64,000 nucleotides of DNA from Paenibacillus silvae (lineage in GTDB: Bacteria > Bacillota > Bacilli > Paenibacillales > Paenibacillaceae): positions 682,001-746,000 of the forward strand of contig NZ_BMFU01000003.1 in the NCBI RefSeq assembly GCF_014639235.1. Direction: 5' to 3'. Below are positions 8,334-17,040 of this stretch, piece by piece. The notes below the pieces were generated by a model. That model was not told the DNA's origin. It worked only from the letters and a program-made list of their open reading frames with translations, and did no database searches. Every line of letters begins with the position of its first letter. Positions within the stretch are counted from its first letter, which is position 1. The position numbers and the translations under genes are program-made.

Positions 8334-9926
8334 TTATTGTTGTCCAGCCTTTTCCCATGGAAGGGTTGTATAGGAAGGCAGGTCTACAGACCAGTCTACA
8401 TCCGTAATCATTTTGTTTATCGTTTTTCGCTTCATAGTAATCTGTTTGGCATCTGCCGGGAAGCCCATTATGAGCACCTCCATATCCATTGTTTTTTGGA
8501 GGTCGTCTTTATAAGTTCCAACACCTCCTCTAAACTCGACTTTATATTCTTTCCCCGTACCATCCAGAGCTGTCCAATCATCAGGAGAACCAAGGTCATT
8601 TTTCAATATTCCTTCCATATCCATCCTCAACTCGTTCTCTTTAGTTTCCTCATCTTTTTGGTACGTATACTTGGTAAAGCTGATTTGATCTCCGTTATCC
8701 TTTAACATGGCTTTATTTGTTTCTCCGCCCTGTTCAAGCTGAATTGTTACTTCTGCTTCTTCCTGTACAGGGAGACTGTAACCATCCAGAACAAACCTCA
8801 ACTTTTTGGTATCAGGTGGAAGGTTTACATTGTCAGGTGTATCCGACCACCATAACGAGTGCTGCTTGGGATTAAACAGCCTCCCTTCAACCTTGGCCCG
8901 ACTGTAATTAATACGATCCCCGATATAGCTGAGTGAGTCATCCGCATCATCCGTCTCGAAGTGATACCACATCCTAATATCCCGCCACCATTCTGGCCCC
9001 AGTTTTGAGATCATCTCCGCGTTTGGTGTAATATTCATATCCAGCCGAATGCCGTTTACGGTACGAATGAGCCTGCCCAGCTCGAATTCGAGTCCATCCT
9101 TTGTTGTATACGCTGCATCCTTGATGGTTTGATTGACTGCCATCTCCTTGCCTTTACGTGTGTCCACTTTGAATTGAAATTTCCAATCCAGATCAACTTT
9201 TTCTCGTCCAGACTTTCCGGTTTCCTTGTCTTCCGTACTGATGGTGATATGATCAGCTTCATTTTTCACGACAACTGTATCCGGTATGTCATCTTCAAAA
9301 AGAAACACATAATGTGCCAAGTTGGACGGGTCCCCCCCACTTCTGGCCTCCTTGGCAACCTTGTTACCCAGCAAATCCGTAACCGTGATTCCCCCCTCAT
9401 CTAATGGCGCCTCTAGTGGAGCTTGCAGAAGCTTTCCATCAGGTCCCTTTTCAACGACAGTAATGATCATCCGTGAACCGTCAAATTGTACTTGCTTCAC
9501 TTCAAAACTGTAGCCTTTGTCTTCGACCTTGATCTTCGGGTATTGGATCAAACCGAGCGGCTTGGAACGCAAATAGTCACCATACCATGTCCACTCAGAC
9601 ATTTCCTTCTCGTTCTTAAAAATCTCATCTTCCTGCTGCCAGAAAGGCGAGAACATACTCAGCACCTGATGTTTAAGCTTAGGCTGAGTCCAGACCGTCA
9701 CGGAACCTGCCAGTAAAATACAAGCCGCAGCTGCCGATATGATTCGGCGTCTTTTCCGCTGCCTCATTCTTTTTCCATGATCAGTGATAACAGGCTCTTG
9801 TTCTCCATGCTCCATTTCCACATGTTCAATCTCCTTCATTACGTTTTCTGTAAAATTAAAATCCGGCGTTTCCTGAAACAGCTTTTTCTCCCACTGCACT
9901 TCCTGTTCCGTCGGTTTAGACTTCAT
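8334..9926 (-). CDS. DUF4179 anti-sigma-like membrane protein
   Basis: 530 aa. A charged N-terminal cytoplasmic stretch of about 70 residues (with N-F-T-E-N-V-M-K-E-I) leads into basic R-Q-R-K-R-R-R and one membrane span (S-A-A-A-A-C-I-L-L-A-G-S-V-T-V). A long extracytoplasmic DUF4179-type domain follows. The start overlaps the end of the sigma-factor gene by 11 bp and has an AGGAGG site. Sigma-factor plus single-pass DUF4179 pairs are the usual layout for ECF sigma and membrane anti-sigma in Bacillales, so it probably holds the sigma factor inactive until an envelope signal. The signal is unknown. Confidence 0.88.
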   Translation of the reverse strand: MKSKPTEQEVQWEKKLFQETPDFNFTENVMKEIEHVEMEHGEQEPVITDHGKRMRQRKRRRIISAAAACILLAGSVTVWTQPKLKHQVLSMFSPFWQQEDEIFKNEKEMSEWTWYGDYLRSKPLGLIQYPKIKVEDKGYSFEVKQVQFDGSRMIITVVEKGPDGKLLQAPLEAPLDEGGITVTDLLGNKVAKEARSGGDPSNLAHYVFLFEDDIPDTVVVKNEADHITISTEDKETGKSGREKVDLDWKFQFKVDTRKGKEMAVNQTIKDAAYTTKDGLEFELGRLIRTVNGIRLDMNITPNAEMISKLGPEWWRDIRMWYHFETDDADDSLSYIGDRINYSRAKVEGRLFNPKQHSLWWSDTPDNVNLPPDTKKLRFVLDGYSLPVQEEAEVTIQLEQGGETNKAMLKDNGDQISFTKYTYQKDEETKENELRMDMEGILKNDLGSPDDWTALDGTGKEYKVEFRGGVGTYKDDLQKTMDMEVLIMGFPADAKQITMKRKTINKMITDVDWSVDLPSYTTLPWEKAGQQ

Positions 9927-10485
9927 AAGACCACTCCCCTCCTGTCCGCTTCAGCTGCTTTTGAAGGCTCTTTTTGCCTCGATACAATGCGTTTCGAATT
10001 TGGGCAGCACTCATGCCCGTAACCTCGCCAATCTCTTCATAACTCAGTTCATTTGTATATTTGAGAAGCAGCACCAATCTATAGGACTCCGGCAATTGCT
10101 CTAAGTGGCGATAGATTTCACGTTTCATTTCTTTCTGCAATACCTGCTTCTCGGGCGTCAGCTCTTCTACCCCTTGTGAATAAGGCTCTTCAGTCGTATT
10201 CGTAATTGTTGATTTAAAACTCCGCACGTGATCCCTCATCACGTTCACCGCAATGGTATACACCCAGGCCGCGAAGCTGCTTCCCTCTCTCCTGGTCGGC
10301 AGATAGCGATAGATTCGAATAAATGTATCTTGCGCGAGATCCTGGGCATCCGGGTGACTTGCGCCCATTCCGCGCATAATGCCGTAGACTTTATTTTTAT
10401 ATCGATCCACGAGCACACTGAATAGCTGTTTGTCCCCATCTATAATGCGCTGAATCAGTTCCTCCTCGGGTACCAGATGTGTCAT
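9916..10485 (-). CDS. ECF RNA polymerase sigma factor
   Basis: 189 aa starting at the ATG at 10485, six bases after GGAGG; longer readings upstream lack a ribosome site. Region 2 shows D-A-Q-D-L-A-Q-D-T-F-I-R-I-Y and region 4 shows L-S-Y-E-E-I-G-E-V-T-G-M-S ... A-L-Y-R-G-K-K-S-L, the normal two-domain ECF (SigW-like) architecture. Its 3' end overlaps the DUF4179 gene, so the two are translationally coupled. ECF genes usually drive their own promoter; the 25-bp direct repeat at 10596-10646 lies where that promoter would be. Confidence 0.95.
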   Translation of the reverse strand: MTHLVPEEELIQRIIDGDKQLFSVLVDRYKNKVYGIMRGMGASHPDAQDLAQDTFIRIYRYLPTRREGSSFAAWVYTIAVNVMRDHVRSFKSTITNTTEEPYSQGVEELTPEKQVLQKEMKREIYRHLEQLPESYRLVLLLKYTNELSYEEIGEVTGMSAAQIRNALYRGKKSLQKQLKRTGGEWSYEV

Positions 10486-10595
10486 GTAATCCTCCTTCTC
10501 TACAGCGTCCATGCATGGTTCTGTACTATATAGACGGAAGCCGTCTCCGAATCTTCTCACTTGATCTGAAAAAAAAGAATCCACCCTTTCCAGCC

Positions 10596-10646
10596 ATCGC
10601 TGAACGGGTGAACTCACATAATCGCAGAACGGTTGAACTCATTATA
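10596..10646. repeat. Two 25-bp direct repeats upstream of sigma gene
   Basis: ATCGCTGAACGGGTGAACTC (10596-10615) and ATCGCAGAACGGTTGAACTC (10621-10640) lie in an exact 25-bp register. On the minus strand each half contains GAGTTCAMCCGTTC, which has an AACC core as in many ECF -35 elements. It may be a duplicated promoter or a protein-binding site. Confidence 0.6.
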
Positions 10647-10679
10647 CGAAGCTATTTCCAGTCATTGCAGAGAACCTTC

Positions 10680-11195
10680 TCATTGTCCGCCGTTCTTCTC
10701 CGCCACAAAATCCGCAAGCTTGACATAAATATCCACAATCTCCTCCATTGACATACGTACAAGTCCGCTGGAGGAAGGAGCAACAAACTCCTGAATTTCC
10801 TTCACGATCGGGTCATCCTGGAAGCCCCATTGCACTTTAGTTCGTTTGCTGTACTGAGTGTACACACCCTTACCTACAAAACAAGCGATATCCGGTCGAT
10901 ACGTCTCCAGCTTTTTCCGCAAAATCTCGCGTCCTTCTGCATACTCTTCCTTCGTAATATCCTCAATCCCTTTGGTTGGACGAGCCACAATGTTGGTAAA
11001 ACCGTACCCCAGCTTTAGTAATTCTCCATCCTCCGTTGCATCATATAGACGTGGCGTTAGCCCCGAACGCTCCAGAATACGCCAGAAGCGATTGCCTTTA
11101 TACGCATAATGGTGGCCTGTCTCTCCTGAGGTAATGCTTGGATTAAAGCCAATAAACAGAATAGATAAACCTTTATCCAGATGATCCGGGATCAT
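10680..11195 (-). CDS. mug: G/U mismatch-specific uracil-DNA glycosylase (Mug family)
   Basis: 171 aa from the ATG at 11195 behind AGGAGG; longer upstream readings lack one. The Mug/TDG-type active-site motif is visible as L-F-I-G-F-N-P-S-I-T-S-G near residue 15. It is followed by R-F-W-R-I-L and a late strand I-A-C-F-V-G-K-G, with S-S-S-G-L in the place of the DNA-intercalation loop. The enzyme removes uracil or thymine opposite guanine. It is transcribed alone, divergent from the AEC transporter. Confidence 0.88.
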   Translation of the reverse strand: MIPDHLDKGLSILFIGFNPSITSGETGHHYAYKGNRFWRILERSGLTPRLYDATEDGELLKLGYGFTNIVARPTKGIEDITKEEYAEGREILRKKLETYRPDIACFVGKGVYTQYSKRTKVQWGFQDDPIVKEIQEFVAPSSSGLVRMSMEEIVDIYVKLADFVAEKNGGQ

Positions 11196-11253
11196 GGTGC
11201 AACACCTCCTGAACTTTTTTGACCAAATTCTCTTGCTGTTGTGTATAAAATGA

Positions 11254-11259
11254 TATAAT
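11254..11259 (+). promoter_or_regulatory. -10 box (TATAAT) of AEC transporter gene
   Basis: Consensus TATAAT 57 bp before the start at 11316. The upstream TTGCTG is only 15 bp away, so the -35 is weak. Confidence 0.45.
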
Positions 11260-11315
11260 GGGTGAAGTGTTTTTCGCAAAGATCTGAAATTTTCATGAAA
11301 AAGGAAGTTGAACCG

Positions 11316-12236
11316 ATGATTGCAGACATCATGTTAGAAGTCGTCCTGCCCGTCTTTCTCCTGATCGCTGTCGGGTCCTGGATGCAAAAGGTGTTCAAGC
11401 TGGACTTGTACACTCTCGCCAAAATCAATTTCTATTGTATTACCCCCGCAGCCGTCTTTATGAGCATGTATCACTCCAATATGTCAGGCGAGCTGTTAGG
11501 TACAGTTACTCTATTCTATGCGATCTATGTACTCATTCTCTATATTATAGGCTCTGTTGTTACCCGCTCATTCCGTATGAACAAAGGCATGAAAGCCGCT
11601 TTTAATAATAGCATTATGCTGGATAACGCAGGAAACTATGGCCTGCCGATCAATGCACTGGTATTTCGTGGTGACCCGCTGGCCTCCTCCATTCAGGCAT
11701 TGGTCATGTCCCTGCAGTCTTTACTCACCTTCACCTACGGGGTGCTGTCTATCCAAGGGGCGAAGCTCAAAGGAAACTATCGCGCGGTAATTATCGGTTT
11801 TCTGAAAATGCCTGTACCGTACGCGTTGCTGCTCGGTATTTTGTTTCAAGCCTGGAAGCTGCCCTTGCCTACGTTTCTATCCATGCCGCTTACCTATGCA
11901 CAGCAAAGTATGGTTGCCGTCGCTCTGCTGACACTTGGAGCGCAAATTGTGAAATATCCCATCCGCTTATACCGTCTTGATGTGTATATTAGCACATTAC
12001 TGCGTCTGCTGGTTGGTCCGGCAATCGGAATCAGCATCGTGCTGCTGCTTGGACTACAAGGTGTAGCGGCTCAGGCGCTCATTATCGCCTCAGGCATGCC
12101 TACAGGGGTCAACTCCTCAATTCTTGCAGAGGAATATGATAACGAGCCTGATTTTGCTGCACAGACTGTACTGATCTCGACTTTGCTTAACATTATTACA
12201 ATTACAGCTCTGATCTCGTATGCCAAAACGTTCTGA
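11316..12236 (+). CDS. AEC family auxin-efflux-type transporter
   Basis: 306 aa beginning M-I-A-D-I-M at 11316, nine bases after AAGGAAG; two upstream in-frame ATG/GTG candidates have no ribosome site. It shows about ten hydrophobic spans in two halves, with N-N-S-I-M-L-D-N-A-G-N-Y-G-L-P in the first half and S-G-M-P-T-G-V-N-S in the second. Both are characteristic crossover motifs of the auxin efflux carrier (PF03547) family. Bacterial members export small organic acids; the substrate is unknown. A terminator follows at 12243. Confidence 0.92.
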   Translation: MIADIMLEVVLPVFLLIAVGSWMQKVFKLDLYTLAKINFYCITPAAVFMSMYHSNMSGELLGTVTLFYAIYVLILYIIGSVVTRSFRMNKGMKAAFNNSIMLDNAGNYGLPINALVFRGDPLASSIQALVMSLQSLLTFTYGVLSIQGAKLKGNYRAVIIGFLKMPVPYALLLGILFQAWKLPLPTFLSMPLTYAQQSMVAVALLTLGAQIVKYPIRLYRLDVYISTLLRLLVGPAIGISIVLLLGLQGVAAQALIIASGMPTGVNSSILAEEYDNEPDFAAQTVLISTLLNIITITALISYAKTF

Positions 12237-12242
12237 AAGTAT

Positions 12243-12279
12243 AAGCCCACATTCCTAATTCGGATTTGTGGGCTTTTCT
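12243..12279 (+). terminator. Intrinsic terminator after AEC gene
   Basis: AAGCCCACA...TGTGGGCTTTT forms a 9-bp stem with a T run. Confidence 0.85.
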
Positions 12280-12817
12280 CATTCGGCTTCATGCTTCTCG
12301 GGTACAGGAATAAAGTCTTACGGCAAGCTCTTATATAACCCGACCATAGAACTGTTTCGCGCGTCAAACCCCTATTATCCATTGCGAAAATACGTTTCGC
12401 ATCTTAAAATAATTGGGTAATCATTCATGGAAGGTTGTTTATACTCGCCACTTCAATGACAGAATTATTCTACATAACATATATATTCTTCATGAAAAGT
12501 GAGTTGGTTGGAGTTACTATCAATAATATCGGGCAACCCGTACCTAGGTTATATCGTTTCACTCTTTTGGATCGATCGCATGTTGATATGTCTACTTACC
12601 ACCTTCTAACTAATCAACAATTTACAGACGGTGCGAAAAAATTACGTACAGCCTGGTCTCAAAATAAACATCGTAAGATGGAAAAGTAATATTAATTCGA
12701 GTATATGAGACCGTATTGAAAACAATCATATGTTATTTCATTAAAGTTGAATTGTAGAGCCTATGTCCAACATCGCTTCGCAACCCCTGTCTCTAATCCT
12801 TAAACATATATCTAACA
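12280..12817. other. Intergenic stretch, no convincing gene
   Basis: An A+T-rich stretch. One plus-strand reading frame (12435-12689, or 12492-12689 from an ATG) encodes 65-84 residues with no ribosome site and no recognised family. I do not call it a gene. Confidence 0.5.
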
Positions 12818-12866
12818 CAAAGAAGTCCAAGTGCAACGATTCAACGCTGCGCTTGGACTTCTTCTA
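12818..12866. terminator. Bidirectional terminator hairpin
   Basis: AAGAAGTCCAAG and CTTGGACTTCTT pair with flanking A and T runs. It lies downstream of the minus-strand gene at 12940-13191. Confidence 0.8.
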
Positions 12867-12939
12867 TGTTACACCTGGTCTGATGTTATCTCAATGGTCT
12901 GACAGCCTTCCTGCTATAGGACCTGCAATCAGCTATCAG

Positions 12940-13191
12940 CTACGTCTCCACTGTGGTTCGTTCCGGAAACTTGCCGCCTTCTCTGAATAAACATCGCACC
13001 AGCCACTGAGCCGCACGATTAAAAAAGAAACTTGGACTAACACCGTCCACCTGAACAGGCTCCAATTCCTTTACACTTTCCTTTATTTTGTTCATCTCAA
13101 TAAGGCCCATCTTCCGCTCATCCGGTCCGAATCGATAAATAACCTTTTCCTCGTCTTCCGCCTGTTTTACCAGAAAAATCATTGACGCCAT
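12940..13191 (-). CDS. Small hypothetical protein (83 aa)
   Basis: 83 aa, M-A-S-M-I-F-L-V, with an AGGGGG site nine bases upstream of the ATG at 13191. No signal peptide or membrane span is seen. The composition is mixed and protein-like: a charged first half (K-Q-A-E-D-E-E-K, G-P-D-E-R-K) and a C-terminal helix with aromatic and basic residues (F-F-F-N-R-A-A-Q-W-L-V-R). I do not recognise a family. The ribosome site and the downstream terminator support a real gene; the function is unknown. Confidence 0.6.
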   Translation of the reverse strand: MASMIFLVKQAEDEEKVIYRFGPDERKMGLIEMNKIKESVKELEPVQVDGVSPSFFFNRAAQWLVRCLFREGGKFPERTTVET

Positions 13192-13322
13192 ACAGGTTAC
13201 CCCCTATCGTTACTTTGTGAGATTCCAATGCTTCCCTTTATAATTATTACCCACAATACCAGGATTGGATATAGGCCTTTGGTTCATTAGCCTAATCCAA
13301 ACATCCCAACTTTCTCATGAAG

Positions 13323-13348
13323 GAATGGGGCCCTTTAGGCCCCATTTT
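13323..13348. terminator. GC-rich hairpin
   Basis: AATGGGGCC-CTTTA-GGCCCCATT is a 9-bp perfect stem with TTTT only on the plus-strand side. It lies between the 3' end of the GNAT gene and the small hypothetical gene, so it may act as a weak terminator or leader hairpin. Confidence 0.5.
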
Positions 13349-13440
13349 CATCATAGCGGCTGTAATCCCACCCGCTGTTCCGTTCAACAACAGCAGCCGA
13401 CAGATATTTAAAATTGTTATTAATTCGTTGATATAAGAAG

Positions 13441-13995
13441 TTAATCACATGATTTTGTTGAATTATTTTCCATATTCACAAGCCAAGGAAACCGTTCCTT
13501 ATGCGTATATACTTCTCTGGCGTTCACAATGGAAGGAATCACATCCTCGCCCTTATAAAATACTCTGCCCGCTACCTTCTCAATAGGTACATGATAGGAA
13601 ATACGCAAGGCCCGCATCAGTACAGGCTCCAGCAGCATGACGTAATAACTGATCTGCTTCATCTCCGCGTAGTGCACGATTGCCGACAATAAATCTGCAA
13701 CATATCGCCCCCGATAGGTAGACAAAATAGCCAATTTATCAATCTCTGCAACGCAGCCCACTTCGTCCTTAATCGAGGGATGCTCCCAAAACGGACCCAT
13801 TTCGTTAATGAGACTTTCAGGGGTATACGGTTTGATCTCAATCGAGCCGACATAATGGCCTTCCTCTGTAATCACCACGTATCTTTCCAGAAACTTCTCT
13901 GAAAACTCAATTTCAAATCCCTTTTCTGTCCACACCGTTGTCCAGATTCCATTAAACATCGCATACTCCAATTCATTTTCCACACTTTTAAACAT
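13441..13995 (-). CDS. GNAT-fold protein resembling FeeM/LuxI acyl synthases
   Basis: 184 aa, ATG at 13995 behind AAGGAAG. The core has the GNAT-like strand-helix V-A-E-I-D-K-L-A-I-L-S-T-Y-R-G-R (residues ~83-98) and a strand Y-Y-V-M-L-L-E-P-V-L-M-R-A-L-R. Then come V-P-I-E-K-V-A-G-R-V-F-Y-K-G and a closing I-P-S-I. In my recollection this E-x-x-[KR]-L-A...E/D-P-x-L-x-R-x-L-R...h-G-x-x-h-x-Y-x-G...P pattern fits the N-acyl amino acid synthase (FeeM) / autoinducer synthase / exosortase-associated acyltransferase branch better than ordinary ribosomal-type GNATs. The enzyme could therefore make an acylated small molecule. It is a single gene with no partner that reveals the substrate. Confidence 0.65.
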   Translation of the reverse strand: MFKSVENELEYAMFNGIWTTVWTEKGFEIEFSEKFLERYVVITEEGHYVGSIEIKPYTPESLINEMGPFWEHPSIKDEVGCVAEIDKLAILSTYRGRYVADLLSAIVHYAEMKQISYYVMLLEPVLMRALRISYHVPIEKVAGRVFYKGEDVIPSIVNAREVYTHKERFPWLVNMENNSTKSCD

Positions 13996-14149
13996 TCGCT
14001 TCGCTTCCTTTCCAAGTCGGTTAGATTGAAATCCCGCTAATGTATGGGTGCATACAAAAGCTGAGATTTAGAAGAAAATACCGACTTTAACTGCAATAAA
14101 CAAGGAAAAAAAGCGACAGCAAAAGCGTTTGTTTGTTTAAATGCAAACA

Positions 14150-14202
14150 GCAAAAAAAGGGATATCTTATGAATGAATCATCATCCATAAGATATCCCCG
14201 TT
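14150..14202 (-). terminator. Terminator of the RNA-repair operon
   Basis: On the minus strand GGGATATCTTATG and CATAAGATATCCC pair (13 bp) and are followed by TTTTTTT. It lies 120 bp after the Pnkp stop codon. Confidence 0.85.
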
Positions 14203-14208
14203 CAGGCC

Positions 14209-14275
14209 TCTAGATAATTTGAACCAAAGAATTTACACAAGCCCCTCCGATGACAGAATAACCTTCCAATCGTAT
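14209..14275. repeat. Solo end of a MITE-like element
   Basis: On the minus strand it reads CGATTGGAAGGTTATTCTG, then TCATCGGAG and CTTGTGTAAATT, then GGTTCAAATTATCTAG. This closely follows the right end of the 198-bp element at 48348-48545, including its interior words, but no opposite end is found nearby. Confidence 0.75.
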
Positions 14276-14319
14276 TTCTACATTCATTTTCCCGGTCATC
14301 CTGCACTCCATAACATGGC

Positions 14320-17040
14320 TTACAACCGAGGATCGACTCGTTCCGATTCAAGGGAAAGCGCAGCGAGTACACATTCATGAATCCGCTCGATGGATTCGCC
14401 ACGTACAAAACGTTCGATGCCTTCCATGCCAAGAGCACTCTCTAGCAGTGCATGTCTCTCCTTTTTGGACGTTTTGCGTTTGCGAAGCCGAGATACATGC
14501 TCAGGAGCCAAATAATCCATGCCATAGATGATATGCAAATAAGCACGTCCTCTAACTTTCAGAGCAGGCTGTATCATTCTGCCACCGTTCCAGCTGCGGA
14601 ACGTCTCAGGTTTGATCACAATGCCCTCATGCCCCTCAGCTGTAATCTCCTCCCACCAGCGAATAATCTCTTCATCATCTGCTTCATCCGCAATGACACG
14701 GTATTCTGTTTCTATGATGAGCGCACACATTTGAGCCAGCTCACGGTTCTGTTCCATATGCCACTCATGTGTCTTCTCCCAGAACGTTCCTGTGCTATGT
14801 GCCAGTGTGTGGAAGGGAGCAATGCTAATGTCACCAATATCGTTCACATCCCAGCAATAATATTGAAACACATCCCGGAATGTCCGGGCATTCTCCAGCT
14901 TAACCTCCGTTTCCAGCAACCAGTCTGCAACATTACGGCCTGCGTTCGCTGCCTCACGTATTTTGTCCTTCACAACGCTGCGATCCATTAGTGCAGCTTC
15001 AGCGACATGGGCATATTGAGAGGCAATAAGCTCCCTTGCTTTCAGGTTCCAGGGTACAATCTCGGCATCCAGCAGAACAAACTCCGTCTGATGTCGGTCA
15101 AAATAACTGCCTGCGATCAAGTCCGCGTGTAATCTGGCGAGCACCTCTTGTTCGGTCGTGGGGTCAAAAAAGGCTCTGCCTGTACGAGTCACGATGCTGC
15201 CCAGCAGCGGGCGGCCCACTCGCTGGATCGCAGCCTGCTCGTCGCGAAACAGGAGGAGCACGGCACGGCTGCCCATATGTTTTTTCTCCGCAACCATCCG
15301 GGTCACGCCCTGTGAACGATAGTAACGGAATGCATCCTGTGGATGCTCCATGTACCCTTCTACAGAACATTCACCTGGCGGCGGGCTCATCGTTGGCGGA
15401 ATATAGACCAGTTCCTCCAAGGGAACCGTATAATGTGAAAATGTATCCAGCGCCGTCTGCGCGAGCTCTCCCTGTACAGTTACGTTCAGCCGTGATTCCG
15501 TCTGAACGGTAAATCCATCCTTGAACTTGCGAATATTTGGCGGTGCAAAGCGCTGCTGCTCCCAGCGTTTCAATGGACTTTCTGCATCCCCGGCATAATC
15601 CTGCTTCGCCTTTACGCTAACCGATTCACGTTCCGGCATTCTCCAAGCCGTCAGCATACCGCCAAATACAACACCCTGATCAATATTGACCGTATCATTC
15701 ACGATCATAGGATATGGCCTCGGATCATGGCCCCAGACGATGCATTCACCAGAGTTGTGATCTACGTACCAATCCTTGCGCACCGGCCGCCCCTTCTCAT
15801 CCGTACCTTCTACATCCCCATACCGACAATAATCCTGAATACGCCTGGACTGCTTGCCAATAAAATGATCCCGAATCCCGGCATGAGCGACGACGACCTG
15901 TCTTACGCCATTCCGTGTAAACACCAGATGCGACGGCGCTTCCAGCAGAAAATGCTTTAATGACTCCCTTACTTGCTTGGCTGCAGCGCTGCCTTGTACT
16001 TGTTCAAGCTGAAGCAATTCAGCCTCGACTCGTTCATCGCCATGACTTAATGTGACGCCACGACCGTCCAGATAACGCGCAATCTTCCAGCCGTGATTAC
16101 TGTCAACCATATAAGCAAGACGAGCGGCACAATGCTGCTGCCAGAAAAGCAAACATTTCAAGGATTCCGGTCCGCGACTGCTTACATCCCCGACAGAAAC
16201 GAGCCTTCGCCCCTCGGGATGGCGAAACATGCCGTCCCCTTGCTCATCCACATACCCCAGACGATGGATGACTTCCATCATCTCTTCATAACAGCCGTGG
16301 ATATCACCAATAATATCAATGCCTGTGCCTATATCGATCATTAACGGATTTGCTGTACGGACAAAGGATACCGGGTAGGGATGCTTCAGAATGTAGCTTG
16401 CATCAAAGCCTTCATCACGAATGGAACGAAGCGTACGTCTGAACTGCTGCACCTGCTGTTTTACCCGCTGACGTCCTCTCGGATGCTTGCGCTGATCATC
16501 TCGCTCAAGTAGCACCTGCTCCGGCACATCCAATACAACCGCAATGACTGGCACATGTGCTTTGCGAGCAAGTTGAATCAACCGTTCCCGATCCTCTGGA
16601 TACAGATGTGTTGCATCCACCCAGGTGAGCTTGTTCAGACGACAGCGAGTTGCAATTATGGCTTCCATAGCTTCAAATGCTTTCGCTGATACCTGCTGAT
16701 ATTCCGCAAATATCACATCCGCTTCACTGCGGGCACGATGCTTCCATTCTATATATTCGTCGTCTCCTATCAGCATGCGAAACTGATCGGATGAGACGAT
16801 CTCTGTTGAACGAATGACTTCTTCAGCTGCGAGCCTTTCCAGCATAGTGCTTTTGCCGCTGTTGGACGGACCAACCAGCACAACAATGCCTGCATAAGGC
16901 AGATGAATCTCCCGATGTCTGCCCTGGTCTCTGTTCTGCTGCCTTTCCGCTGTCCTGCTTTCTGAATGCCGATTCCTTTGTTCTGATGTGGCGTTTGAAT
17001 GCATGTCATTGTTCGCACCCGTTTGTTCGTCTCGTTTCAT
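14320..17040 (-). CDS. pnkp: Pnkp: RNA 5'-kinase / 3'-phosphatase / ligase-type adenylyltransferase
   Basis: 906 aa in three modules. The polynucleotide kinase domain has a P-loop (G-P-S-N-S-G-K-S-T, residues 57-65) and D-D-Q-R-K-H-P-R-G-R. The metallophosphatase has G-D-I-H-G-C at ~246, V-G-D-V-S-S-R-G-P at ~285 and S-N-H-G-W-K at ~316. The C-terminal adenylyltransferase has the nucleotidyl lysine motif K-K-H-M-G-S-R at 588-594. This is the bacterial Pnkp that heals and, with Hen1, seals broken RNA such as cleaved tRNA. The phosphatase departs from the usual G-D-x-V-D-R-G-P and G-N-H-D wording but keeps the Asp/Arg and Asn/His. A 45-residue polar N-terminal tail precedes the kinase. The start overlaps the Hen1 stop by 4 bp (ATGA). 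Confidence 0.96.
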   Translation of the reverse strand: MKRDEQTGANNDMHSNATSEQRNRHSESRTAERQQNRDQGRHREIHLPYAGIVVLVGPSNSGKSTMLERLAAEEVIRSTEIVSSDQFRMLIGDDEYIEWKHRARSEADVIFAEYQQVSAKAFEAMEAIIATRCRLNKLTWVDATHLYPEDRERLIQLARKAHVPVIAVVLDVPEQVLLERDDQRKHPRGRQRVKQQVQQFRRTLRSIRDEGFDASYILKHPYPVSFVRTANPLMIDIGTGIDIIGDIHGCYEEMMEVIHRLGYVDEQGDGMFRHPEGRRLVSVGDVSSRGPESLKCLLFWQQHCAARLAYMVDSNHGWKIARYLDGRGVTLSHGDERVEAELLQLEQVQGSAAAKQVRESLKHFLLEAPSHLVFTRNGVRQVVVAHAGIRDHFIGKQSRRIQDYCRYGDVEGTDEKGRPVRKDWYVDHNSGECIVWGHDPRPYPMIVNDTVNIDQGVVFGGMLTAWRMPERESVSVKAKQDYAGDAESPLKRWEQQRFAPPNIRKFKDGFTVQTESRLNVTVQGELAQTALDTFSHYTVPLEELVYIPPTMSPPPGECSVEGYMEHPQDAFRYYRSQGVTRMVAEKKHMGSRAVLLLFRDEQAAIQRVGRPLLGSIVTRTGRAFFDPTTEQEVLARLHADLIAGSYFDRHQTEFVLLDAEIVPWNLKARELIASQYAHVAEAALMDRSVVKDKIREAANAGRNVADWLLETEVKLENARTFRDVFQYYCWDVNDIGDISIAPFHTLAHSTGTFWEKTHEWHMEQNRELAQMCALIIETEYRVIADEADDEEIIRWWEEITAEGHEGIVIKPETFRSWNGGRMIQPALKVRGRAYLHIIYGMDYLAPEHVSRLRKRKTSKKERHALLESALGMEGIERFVRGESIERIHECVLAALSLESERVDPRL

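Noticed and set aside
12435..12689. Small plus-strand gene
   Set aside because: No ribosome site at any start and no recognised family; recorded only as an open frame in the intergenic description.
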